Positions 45,972 to 55,501 of a DNA stretch of 64,000 bases are shown piece after piece. This DNA comes from Massarina eburnea CBS 473.64. Its lineage: Eukaryota > Ascomycota > Dothideomycetes > Pleosporales > Massarinaceae. Under the pieces are notes generated by a model, which was given only the letters and a program-made list of their open reading frames with translations, was not told where the DNA came from and did not search any database. The translations under genes and the position numbers were made by a program. Position 1 is the first letter of the stretch. The number at the start of each line of letters is the position of its first letter. The stretch covers positions 1 through 64,000 of the forward strand of contig MU006803.1 in the NCBI GenBank assembly GCA_010093635.1, in the 5' to 3' direction.

Positions 45972-47725
45972 CTACAACCCGTCAAAATCTCCCCCGGCAT
46001 CGTCATCGTCCATGTCGCCCTCCTGAATCTCCTTGGCAAGCTCACGTTCCCTATCTCTGGCTTCTTGGGCGTTCTTCAACTCCAACCGATGCTGGTTCAT
46101 AGGGTAGCGCATCGCCTTGACGCACTCATCATGCAGCGTCAAGCAAGCTCGGATGCGCTCGTGGAACGCCTCGCCGGGCTCGCGGGTGGCGTAGATGTCA
46201 CCGGCCTGCTTCGTCTGCATGAAGCCCTTCTCGTGGTCGATCGAGGCCTCAATGACGCCATCGCGAATCGCCTTTGCGACAATGTACTCGGCGGACTCCT
46301 CGCTCTCCAGACCAAGACGGATGCAGATCTCGCGCAGGGAGATGCGAGAGTAGGAGAGGGACAGCATGCGGATACCGGTCTTGATCACGTTTTGTCGTAG
46401 GCGGAGGATCAGGGTGTAGGTGCCGTCGCGGTGGAAGGTCGAGGCGAAGGTCTGCACGATCTTGAGGAAGCCCTGAAGGTCACCGACACGGACAGCGCGC
46501 ACGAGGCGGAAGTAGGGCTCCAGCGCGCGCTCAAGGCGGGGCTGGCTGAACACGGCGCGGTCCGGAATATCGCCCATCAGCAACTCGATGACAATCAAGA
46601 GCTTCATCGAGGTCTGGTAGAAGCCAGTGGCCACCGAGTTTGACGGCGACTTGCGGGTGGCGCCCGTGAGGTGCTCGTGCGCCTCGGTGTAGGACAGCTG
46701 GATGGCCCGTATGCGGCCGAGGTAGTAGAGATACCTTGCGACCTGGTTGTTGGGCGCATTTTCGGGGAACTGCGTCTGTGCCACGAGCAGATCGGCCTGG
46801 GTGATGTCGGCGGTGGCGAGGTAGTTCCGGAGGAGCAGAGTCGTGACGGAAGCCTGCGTGTCCAGATCCTTCCGCAAGACGGCGCTGCGCAGTGCGGCGA
46901 GCAACTTGCCCCGGATGGTGATGACGGGCGATTGCTTGGACGGCGGCTTGGGGTCGAGCTCCTCGTGGAAAAGGGCGAAGTAAAAGTACGCTTTCGCCGC
47001 CAACGAGTCCAGCGTGCGTCTGTTCAGCTCCCGGATCTTGTCCACCAGCTGCGTCGAGAACTCGGCGCCTTCCTCGTAGTCTTTCTGGTCGTAGAGATAC
47101 ACCTGTATCAGGATGGCTATGTAGACATCGATCTCGGGAATCGGCTCCTTGGTGCTGGCCTTGTTCTGCTGGACCTGTTCCTTGTACTGGGCGGCGACAG
47201 CCTGGATGGCCTCGCCGTCCATGCCGATGGCTTCAATGAGCACCCGCGCCGTGGAGTTGCTCGGCGAGTAGGTGAGGACGACGACGGAGCAGAGCACGCG
47301 GTCGGTCAGGCGCTTGCGGAGCGATGAGATGGAGCGGAGTGCCCGGAGGGTAAAGCGGGCATCGAACTGGGTGACGGCCCGCTCGAGCAGCGTGAAAGTA
47401 GTGCGGATGTCTTGGGCGGTAGGGTCAGCGCGGTCCGGATACAGATACTTGGTGGACGCCAGGTCGGTAGCAATCATGAACATGGGACACATGCGGCCCG
47501 CAGGAGGGTACCGCGACACCGTGCTGGTGCAGAACGGACACGGACACCCCGTGCTCGAGAAGGTGACCATGCTGCTTGGATGCGGCCGTGATGCTGCGAC
47601 CGAGGGCCCAGTGTGCGTGCGTGGCGGGCAATGGGCAACTCACCGGCGATGGCCTTGTGCTCGACGTTCTCTTCGGGGCTGGCCTGGGCGCCCTCGGCCA
47701 CTACGCCTTCCATGCGGTCCGTCAT
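45972..47725 (-). CDS. RPN3: 26S proteasome lid subunit Rpn3
   Basis: Two exons (47725-47644, 47410-45972 on the minus strand) give about 506 residues. Rpn3 (PSMD3) is a PCI-domain subunit of the proteasome lid. The core begins DIRTTFTLLERAVTQFDARF TLRALRSISS, TPR-like helices follow, and the PCI module contains LSYSRISLREICIRLGLESE. The tail (DMDDDDAGGDFDGL) is acidic, as in other Rpn3 proteins. The intron (233 nt) is unusually long for this window but has a GCTGAC branch 12 nt before its AG and keeps the phase. The frame just inside the intron is also open and continuous with exon 2. Divergent from SPC34 by 255 bp. Confidence 0.9.
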
Positions 47726-47980
47726 GGCGGTCGCTCTCGAGAGGCTGGTATGTTGGGGGAGTGAGGGGGGGAGGAGGAGGAGGATGAGTGGGGAGGACAG
47801 AAGGTGCAGAGGATGGCTGCAGTAGTAGGTACGGTCGACGTCGTAGGTGGTATCTAGGTGGTGGTACGTGATGGGCCCGGAAGCTCTAGCCTAGCTGCGG
47901 CCGGCGATACGATCTCCCGCGCCGTGGCTTGTTTACCACCCCGCCATCACCGCCCCTCCCTGCGCTTGTCTCTCGGGACT

Positions 47981-48843
47981 ATGCCGCTCCTCGATACCCA
48001 CCTCGAGCAGATATCGCTCTGCGCCCAATCCATCGCCGACCTCCCGTGCGCGCCCCCCTTCCCCAGCGCCATGTGCACCCTCTGATGTCCTCCAGGTTTG
48101 TCCGTCCCAAGGTCTTCACCAATGCGCTCCTCCAATCCCACGACATCACCACCCTGATCCGCGACACCGAGTCCCACGAACGCGCCCTCTTCTCCGTGCC
48201 GCCGCCTTCCTCGGCACCCAAGGCCCAGGAATCGCACCGCCGGAACACCATCTTCAACCCCAATGGCGCCTCGACCAACATCGCAGGCGGCGGCGCCAAT
48301 GCCGTGAGGGCGCCGAAGCGGAACACCGCCGTCGCTGCTGTCCTGGGGACCGAGCTGGTGGAGAAGATACGCAAAGGCGGCGGGGGCGGAGCGGGCACGG
48401 GCTTGGGGTACAGGACGTACGACGGGGGAAACAGGAATGAGGTGGATGTCGACACGCTGCTCGAGGGCGCGGAGAAGCTCTTGGGCGTGTAGTACGTATA
48501 CCCGAGGGTAGTGAGCGAGCTTGGCTGATTGGGCAGTCCTATTCCTGGTGCGCAGGAGCGCATACTGGCCATGCGACAAAGGCACGGCAGGCTCGCGGCG
48601 TCGATTGAATATTACGAGTCACGGGTCGCACGGCAGACGGAGCAGCTGAGTCGACTCAACCGGTCCCGAGAACAGCACGACGAGCCTGACGAGACACTGT
48701 CGGTGAACGTGGCGCCTGTGGTGATGACTGAAGAGGATCTGAGGCGGGAGGAAGAAGAAGTCAAGCAGCTGGAGCGCAAGAAGAGGGGATTGGAAGATCG
48801 GGTCAACTCGATGGGAAGGGACATTACGGGTGTGCTGCGGTGA
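47981..48843 (+). CDS. SPC34: DASH/Dam1 complex subunit Spc34
   Basis: Three exons (47981-48045, 48096-48488, 48537-48843) give 254 residues. Spc34 is part of the fungal DASH ring that couples kinetochores to microtubule plus ends. The N-terminus LLDTHLEQISLCAQSIADLP joins FVRPKVFTNALLQSHDITTL only after the first 50-nt intron is removed. The motifs RRNTIF and RNTAVAAVLG, then VDTLLEGAEKLL, are conserved in the family. The C-terminus is a coiled coil (YYESRVARQTEQLSRLNRSR). The second donor is GT|GTAGTA, chosen because the next codon would be a stop. Confidence 0.9.
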
Positions 48844-48920
48844 GAATACAAGAGCGCGGGGGAAAGGTGTTGAAATGGTTCCATTATACGTTTATTTAAT
48901 GTTCATGCCCCTTCATCGCT

Positions 48921-49652
48921 CTACTGACCCTGCCACTGCTTGACCTCGGCCTCACTGATTTGCCTCAACTTGTTCACAGCCGGTGCCTCCCCACTCGCTA
49001 CCCCCTTTGCCAATTCCACAAAGTTGCCTACTACACCCTTCCTCGAGACTGCGTACTGTGCCGTGCTTGCCTTCACGCGGATGATGGCAATACGCGGGTC
49101 ATCTGGGCCGCCATCATGTGTGCCGTCGCCGAGGTCGCCCACCCAAGCCTTCAAGGCGGGTGAGTAGTGCTTCTTGACCACAGCGCGGTCAGTCTCGATG
49201 GACGCATGACCCGAGATCGAGGCCCATTCGCCGGAGTTGTTGATGAAGCCGATGTTGACGGAGGAGTGTGCTTTGAGGTCGTCGGTCTTGCCGGACTCGG
49301 TGTTGGTGTGGAAGAGGAGGTCGAAGCCATTGCCCTCCTAGGGGTATGTTAGACAAGCAAAGGAGAGGGCGGGTAAGGGGAGGCATACCTTGGCGGCCAA
49401 TGCCATAGCCCTTGAAGCAAGCAAGTCACTATCGGACGTCTGTGCTGTCAGGAGACAAAACTTGGTCCTGAACAATCGCATGAAGTTAGTATTTGTATCA
49501 CTTGCGTTCCGAATACTGGAGTCATCTACTCACTTGTCGATGAAGCTGAACAGATCTTCTGTCTTCTCTTTGAGAGACGGCTCTTCCAAGTTCTTCTGCG
49601 TGTACGGGTCGGCGGGCTTGTTGCCGGTGTCTGTGTTGCTGAAGGTGGCCAT
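48921..49652 (-). CDS. bli-3: BLI-3-like pyridoxamine-phosphate-oxidase-fold protein
   Basis: Three exons (49652-49534, 49467-49389, 49337-48921 on the minus strand) give 204 residues. It resembles Neurospora BLI-3, whose mRNA is blue-light induced, and bacterial general-stress FMN-binding proteins. The split-barrel signature runs DLFSFIDKTKFCLLTAQTSD, then SRAMALAAKEGNGFDLLFHT, then SGEWASISGHASIETDRAVV and KAWVGDLGDGTHDGGPDDPR. The enzymatic reaction is not known for this group. A perfect CRE palindrome lies 113 bp upstream. Convergent with SPC34, with a gap of 77 bp. Confidence 0.92.
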
Positions 49653-50152
49653 TGTGGATGTACGGATTGAAGTTATTCTGGAAGGTCTACTATGATTGAA
49701 GCGTATGGTGTGGTGGTGTTGTGAGAAATACAGCTCTAGTGTTATTTATTCAGTTTACGATCCATGACGTCAAAGTTCCGTCGCGTTGTTGCACAGCGAG
49801 ACGACCCCACCACCTAATTATGATTACGACCCACGAGATGGCGTCAGTCGCTCTGTTTGTGGGGCAGGGTCATTTTTTACAGTTTGAGAGTGGGATTGAT
49901 CTGTATACGACCGTCACGGTGAGGGATAGCAAATAGAATGTCATAAACTTCATTGGTATACGTATCCAGCATGCTCATAGGAACGAGCATGTTCACTGAA
50001 AACCCGACCCTGAATACTGTTTAGGGATATGGCTTAAACTATGAATAGTGAAATGGGAAAACAATCATCGCCTAAGTAAAGCAAGATACCTAGGTATTAG
50101 ATAGTCAAGAGCTAAACTTTGGAGCTCCTGCAATGTTGGGGGATCTACTCGA
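49653..50152. other. Intergenic region upstream of bli-3
   Basis: No gene seen. It holds the bli-3 promoter and the 3' end of BFR1. Confidence 0.45.
49765..49772. promoter_or_regulatory. CRE/ATF palindrome TGACGTCA upstream of bli-3
   Basis: A perfect 8-bp binding site for ATF/CREB-type bZIP factors such as the stress regulator Atf1/AtfA, 113 bp upstream of the bli-3 start codon. Function is inferred from position only. Confidence 0.5.
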
Positions 50153-51767
50153 CTATGCGTCCTCGATCTTAGCCTTTTCCAGCTCTTCCGCAACATCGGC
50201 CTCAGCCTCCTTTTCTTGCTCGAGCTCGGCATCTGCTGAGACGGAGTCGCCATTGACAGCCTGGTTCTTCTGGGCGGGCTTACGGGCGGCGTCGGTCGCG
50301 CCATCCGTCTCGTCGGCCTCCAGGCGATCAATCTCTTTCTGCGCCTTGGCAATGTTCTATATGTCGTTAGTGATATCACTTGACGTTGCGTCGGTCGCGA
50401 CATACCTCCTTGGTCTTGCGGTCCTGGTCTGACTTCCAGTTCGAGAGCTTCTCCTGCAGCTTCTGCACCGTCGCGGGGACGTCGGCCTGGCTTGACGGTG
50501 CATCGACACCGACCTTGGCCAGCTCCTCGATGATGCCGATGTTCAAGTTGAACTTCGTCTCCACAGCAGGCGTAGTTTTCTTGTTCTTCTTCCCCTTTTT
50601 GCTAGCTCCGCCGATGAAGTAGGACTCCTCATCGCCGCCTTTCTTGGGCAGAGCAGTGCCCTTGAAGCCGGAGCTATCGACAGTCCGTTGTGCAGCAGCA
50701 GCGAATTTGCTTTCGGCAGTGGTCTCCTTGGCGGGAAGCGCTGAGGGGTCAAAGTGTCGGATCAGGCCTTCACAGACGTAAATCTCATCCTGGTAGGCAG
50801 GACCACTGGCTTCTTCCAGACGCTTCGAGGCCACTTCTTTGCGTTTGCTGGCTTGGTATTCGATTTCCTGTTGGCGCCTCCGCTCGTTTCGGGCCTTGCG
50901 GGCCTGGTAGTCGTAGTCGGAGAATGCGCGTTTCTGCGCATAGTACTTGTCCTTGAACTCTTTCATCTCCTGCCACTTCTCCTGCTGCTCGGCGCGAGCT
51001 TTGTCGGTCGCCTCCCGCAGACCCTTGAGGTTGCTGAAGGCCTCGTCCTGCTCCTTCTTCAGGCCGTCGAGCTCTGTCTGCAGCTCGTTGTACTTGTTGG
51101 AGATGGCCTTTTGTTCTGGGTCGTCCAGCAGCTTCTTCTGTTCCGCGTACTCGGCCTTCAGGTCATCGACCGTCTTCTGTTGAGAGTCGAAGCCGGCGAA
51201 GTTCTTGCGGATCTTGTGCAGATTTGAGACGTCGGAGAGCGCCTTCCTCTCGTCCACCAGCTTCATGGTGCCGGAATCGACATCCTTCTGCAGGCGGGCG
51301 ATTTCGCGATCGACGTCCTCGACGCTCTTGTACTGAACCTTGCCCTTGGACGTCTTCAGTTCATTCAGACGAGACTTGATCTGCTCGTCGAGGCGCTTGA
51401 GCTTGTCATGGACGGTGTTGCGGGAGTTCTTGAAGCCTTGCTGCGCCTGGCGGAGCTCGCCGAGCTCTTTCTTGAGCTCCTGCTGCCGCTGCGCATTGGG
51501 CGAGTCCTTGTTATTTGGGCGGGCCAGGTCCTGTTTTTGGCGAGCGGCATTCTGCGAGGGGAGTGGTGAGTCGCGGTGCAAGGGAATGCCAGGCTAGAAA
51601 TCACATACAAACTTCTGCTGCGCGGCCGTGTGTGCCGACTCTAGCTTGGAGAGCTGCTCCTTGAATGCGGCCTCATCAGGCTTTTCGGGCCTGACGAAGG
51701 CCTGCTTGTCGGCGGCTGAAGATGTGTCGGCGGAGGCCACCGTGGCGGCCGCGGGTGCTGTGGCCAT
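50153..51767 (-). CDS. BFR1: Bfr1-type coiled-coil mRNP/nuclear segregation protein
   Basis: Three exons (51767-51609, 51551-50406, 50356-50153 on the minus strand) give 502 residues. Bfr1 associates with polysomes and the RNA-binding protein Scp160 at the ER and affects secretion and ploidy. An Ala-rich start is followed by KPDEAAFKEQLSKLESAHTA, then almost continuous coiled coil (residues about 60-290). The conserved EIYVCEGLIRHFDPSALPAK comes next, then SSGFKGTALPKKGGDEESYF and an acidic coiled tail. An in-frame ATG 42 bp upstream (51809) would add 14 residues; I preferred 51767. Divergent from HEM4 by 296 bp. Confidence 0.9.
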
Positions 51768-51892
51768 ATTTGCACTCGGACTCGGCACGCTGTCAGTTAG
51801 TGCAGTCAATGGTCAATTGAGCTGGAGGCCAGAAATAGGCAGCGCAGTGAAGGGTGAGTGGGAAATTGGGCAATTGGGTGGTCGTGTGCGTG

Positions 51893-51929
51893 TATGTGCG
51901 TTTAAATGTTGGGATGTGCGTTTAAATGT
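51893..51929. repeat. Duplicated 16-bp motif in the BFR1/HEM4 promoter
   Basis: ATGTGCGTTTAAATGT occurs twice in tandem, about 20 bp apart (near 51894 and 51914), in the divergent intergenic region. It could be a duplicated regulatory site or a chance slip duplication. Confidence 0.5.
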
Positions 51930-52063
51930 AATGCCCTCGGGACTAAATTTCGTGAACGTTGAGGCTTCGATGCAGTAACTTTAACCGACCCGTCTTGGCG
52001 CACTACCTACCTCGAACCGCCTACGAAATCCCCCTGCTGGAGGGTTTGGTTCTGGGACTCACC

Positions 52064-52984
52064 ATGGACGGCCGAGAGAAGACCCCCGTGCTGCTGCTGA
52101 AGACCAAGTCTGCGCCGACGGATGGGTATGAGGAGTACTTCTCCGCGCTCGACAACAGCCGCTATGCCCCTGTCTTCGTTCCGGTGCTGGAGCATAGGTT
52201 TAAGCAGGAGGCGCTCCGTCAAGTTCGACAGCACGTCGTAAACGGCGACTTTACCCGAAAGTATGGTGCCCTGGTATTCACCTCGCAGCGCGCCGTAGAA
52301 GCCTTTGCCGAGGTGGTCCAGGAGCTGCGTGGGGAGGGCGTTTGTCCCCTGCATTCCCAATTGCCTCAAAATCTTCCCCTCTACGTTGTGGGACCGGCAA
52401 CGGCGCGCGGTCTCAGGGCGTTGAACACCGGATGTCCGATTCTTGGCGAGGAGACAGGCAACGGAGACGCGCTTGCTTCGTACATTCTGGACCACTACAA
52501 CAGCATATATCCGAGCGCCGGGAAGCCTGCCATTCTGTTCCTCGTGGGCGAAAAGCGACGGGACATCATTCCCCGGACTCTGCAATCCGGGCATCTCCCG
52601 CCGGAGCGAAGGACGCAGGTCGACGAGCTGGTCATCTACGAGACTGGGGAGATGCAGTCATTCAAAGCCGACTTCACCTCCCTGTGGAAGGAGAATGCAG
52701 CAAAGGCGAAGGCCCGCCAATGGGTCGTCGTCTTCTCTCCCACGGGATGTCAAGCTATGCTGGAGAGTCTGGGACTGCTTGACGCAGAGACTGGCCAGTC
52801 GAAATGGCAGTCATCAAAGACGTCTGAAAGAGAAGTTCTGATAGCCACCATTGGACCGACCACGCGGGACTATCTAGTACAAGAATTCGATGTTGCACCC
52901 GACGTATGCGCCGAGAAGCCTAGTCCTGAAGGCCTTGGTGAAGGTATTCGCACGTTCAACGCGTCGACGCGTCTCGCCAGATGA
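52064..52984 (+). CDS. HEM4: Uroporphyrinogen-III synthase
   Basis: Intronless, 306 residues. Hem4 closes and isomerises the linear tetrapyrrole hydroxymethylbilane to uroporphyrinogen III, the fourth step of haem synthesis, in the cytosol. Typical features are VLLLKTKSAPTDGYEEYFSA, ALVFTSQRAVEAFAEVVQEL, YVVGPATARGLRAL, FLVGEKRRDIIPRTL, DELVIYETGEM, WVVVFSPTGCQAML and IATIGPTTRDYL. The start at 52064 (ACCATGGAC) has a good context. The frame stays open upstream but lacks conserved sequence. Confidence 0.93.
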   Translation: MDGREKTPVLLLKTKSAPTDGYEEYFSALDNSRYAPVFVPVLEHRFKQEALRQVRQHVVNGDFTRKYGALVFTSQRAVEAFAEVVQELRGEGVCPLHSQLPQNLPLYVVGPATARGLRALNTGCPILGEETGNGDALASYILDHYNSIYPSAGKPAILFLVGEKRRDIIPRTLQSGHLPPERRTQVDELVIYETGEMQSFKADFTSLWKENAAKAKARQWVVVFSPTGCQAMLESLGLLDAETGQSKWQSSKTSEREVLIATIGPTTRDYLVQEFDVAPDVCAEKPSPEGLGEGIRTFNASTRLAR

Positions 52985-52989
52985 CGTCA
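52982..52989. promoter_or_regulatory. CRE palindrome TGACGTCA overlapping the HEM4 stop
   Basis: A perfect CRE whose TGA is the HEM4 stop codon, 119 bp upstream of the next gene's start on the same strand. It may serve that downstream promoter; this is inferred from position. Confidence 0.4.
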
Positions 52990-53107
52990 CGAATGCGATA
53001 GGCACGTGTATAGAGGTACAAAGTCGATCGGAGAGCAATGAGTCGATGGAACCTCTTCTTTCATCAATCTCTCATCGTTTCCCACCATCTGCACCTGTAT
53101 CGGCATC

Positions 53108-54130
53108 ATGACGGCGACACGCTCTGGCGACCACAGCTCCCAGGAGGATGTCGTAGCAGGAACGAAGCGCAAGACCCATATTACCTCACCCAAACGCGAG
53201 AGCAAAGTCGCGAAGAAACAAACGACCATCGAGGAGTCGACTGGCGACGAGGCGGCTAAGCATGACAAGAAGAAGGAAGGCACGACCAGTGATGAAAATG
53301 AAAATGTAGAAGCAACGACCAAGCAGCCAGACAGCAATGTGCAAACTGAGGAGGATACGGTCCAGGATTCATCACAGCGCGAGAAAGAGCTTCCTTCAAG
53401 TATTCTGGAGAAGGGCGTCATTTACTTCTTCACTCGCAATCGAGTCAGTGTTGAGGAGGCGGAGAGCGTGGGCGATCTTCAGCGAACCTACTTTGTGCTC
53501 CACTATACCTGTAGTAATGATCGTTTCATGGCATTCGTCGAGAAAGCACAAACAACTATTCAGGAGCTCAAGGACGACTTCTTCAAAGGTTCCGACTACG
53601 AAACCAAGACCTCCGGCACCCGTCACGTAGATCCAGTCACCCCCATCGCCGAGGGTGTGTACGCCATCACACGCACCGAAGACACTAGCACGCACCTCGC
53701 CTACGCCATCACCATTCCATCCGACCTCGGAGAAGTCCAAGAAGATCTCGGTATTCGACCCCAGGGCAGCTTCGTCATCAACGTCAAGAATCCCGAGCGC
53801 CCGGGACCAGCAAGTGCGAACCTTCCGCAGGGCCCAGACTTCCCCAAAGAGATCATCGAGGAGTTCCGCAACCTAGCCTGGGCGAAAGTCAAGCCGAAGT
53901 ACTTGGACTTCCCAAATGCACAGATTCTGCTGATTGGCGAGGAGCTGGAGTCTGGCACCGAGCCGACGACCAAGGACCAGCGGCATGGGAAGGAGGAGCC
54001 GGCTGCAGAGTTGGAGAGGCTGGAGCACGAGGACGAAGTGAGAGTGGAGCATTTGCGTGGCGACGATTCGGTCTTTGATGACCTCAGACTAAGCAAGGAT
54101 GAGTTTTCAAAGGTGCCTACGACATGGTAG
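53108..54130 (+). CDS. Conserved ascomycete protein (often labelled BTB transcription factor)
   Basis: Intronless, 340 residues. A basic, disordered N-terminus (KRKTHITSPKRESKVAKKQT) precedes a conserved block: LEKGVIYFFTRNRVSVEEAE, GDLQRTYFVL, DRFMAFVEKAQTTIQELKDD, GTRHVDPVTPIAEGVYAITR, LAYAITIPSDLGEVQEDLGI and QGSFVINVKNPERPGPASAN. The acidic tail follows an ILLIGEE strand. As I recall, homologues are annotated 'BTB domain transcription factor', but I see no BTB fold. Between YFVL and DRFMAF the protein has only HYTCSN, where remembered relatives carry roughly 30 more residues, so this copy may have lost a loop. Function unknown. Confidence 0.8.
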   Translation: MTATRSGDHSSQEDVVAGTKRKTHITSPKRESKVAKKQTTIEESTGDEAAKHDKKKEGTTSDENENVEATTKQPDSNVQTEEDTVQDSSQREKELPSSILEKGVIYFFTRNRVSVEEAESVGDLQRTYFVLHYTCSNDRFMAFVEKAQTTIQELKDDFFKGSDYETKTSGTRHVDPVTPIAEGVYAITRTEDTSTHLAYAITIPSDLGEVQEDLGIRPQGSFVINVKNPERPGPASANLPQGPDFPKEIIEEFRNLAWAKVKPKYLDFPNAQILLIGEELESGTEPTTKDQRHGKEEPAAELERLEHEDEVRVEHLRGDDSVFDDLRLSKDEFSKVPTTW

Positions 54131-54285
54131 ATAGCGAATCTGTACATCAGGACCAGATCGAAGTGTCTGCACGTGCTCCCGCGACGACCAACTAACCCAA
54201 GCCGTATTAGCTCGACTAAGTCTAGACGTGCACCCCAGGCTTCAGCAAATGTGAACGCGTCTTCCAAGCACCTGCGACCGGCTCA

Positions 54286-55270
54286 ATGGCGCAAAATATG
54301 GCCATCGCAAATGGCAAGACGACGGCGAAAAAGTCGAACAAGCCGCCGGTCGACCCCAACGTGCTCGAGGTGGTACTCGGCCCGCTGCTCATCAAGCCGT
54401 GGTACCCCTCCTTCTACCCCGAAGAGCTCGTTGGGAGACGGGTCGAGCGGCTGCATGTGTGTGAGTGGTGCTTCAAGTACACCAAGGAGCTGCTGCCGTT
54501 CCTGGGGCACACCTGTCCCCTCCGTGATCAGCCTCCACCCGGCGGCGCAGTGTACGCGCAGCCCGGCCTCGCCATCTACGAACTCGACGGCGCCGAACAC
54601 AAGCTGTACGCCCAGAACCTCTCCCTCTTCGCGAAGCTGTTCCTCGACACGAAGTCAGTCTTTTACGACGTCACCACCTTCCTCTACTACCTGCTCGTGC
54701 TCAACGACCCCTCTCCCACGGCAGGCAGCGGCCAGGTCGTGGGTTTCTTTAGCAAGGAAAAGATGAGCTGGGACAACAACAACCTGGCCTGCATATGCGT
54801 GTTTCCGCCGTGGCAGAAGCGGGGCTTGGGCCAGGTGTTGATGGCGGCGAGCTACGAGCTGGGGAGGAAGGAGGGCAGGATGGGTGGGCCGGAGAAACGT
54901 ATGTCCCCATCCATCTCATTGCCTCACCGTGCTAACGAACGTCCCAGCGCTGTCCGACCTCGGCCGTCTGGCTTACACACACTACTGGTCGCAGACGCTC
55001 GCGCGCACCATCCTCGCCATCCCCTCCAAGCGCACCTTCTCCATCGCCGACCTCCGTGACGAAACATACATCACCGTCGACGACATCGTGTCTACATTGG
55101 AGAACATGGACGTGCTGGAAACCAAGAAGCGGGGTGGCGCCGGCGCCGTTGTCAACAAGGCAAAGGTACGCGAGTGGGCGGAGAGGAACAGGGTGGACCT
55201 GAGGAGTCCGATTGACGAGAAGGCCTTTGTAAGAGCGCCGGGGCGGGATGAGACGCTGCAGGAGTCGTAG
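54286..55270 (+). CDS. MYST-family histone acetyltransferase (Sas2-like)
   Basis: Two exons (54286-54898, 54948-55270) give 311 residues. The MYST catalytic domain is complete: C2HC zinc finger (VCEWCFKYTKELLPFLGHTC), LFLDTKSVFYDVTTFLYYLL, catalytic Cys region NNLACICVFPPWQKRGLGQV with the QKRGLG acetyl-CoA loop, and the catalytic Glu in GPEKPLSDLGRLAYTHYWSQ, which is built across the intron. It lacks a chromodomain or PHD, so it resembles Sas2 (H4K16 acetylation) more than Esa1 or Sas3. An additional upstream exon cannot be excluded. Confidence 0.88.
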
Positions 55271-55501
55271 GCGGCTTGAATTAAGACAGGCGTTTGGGTG
55301 TTGTAATATACCCTTGGGTCAGATGATCACCATCTTTATCAGTAGAATAATCGCTCGTCAGGCATAGTCCTTGATCATGTACTTTTGCACGCAAGCCTAC
55401 GTTATTGCTGCTCTTTTGAAAACCAGGAAGAGTTGGCGACTTCGGCATCTCCAGCCGACCCACCATCTCACCTCAAGCCACATCCCCCAAAATCACGTCC
55501 C

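Noticed and set aside
46671..47327. 218-aa plus-strand frame
   Set aside because: Antisense to RPN3, with the typical Leu/Val/Gly composition of a shadow frame.
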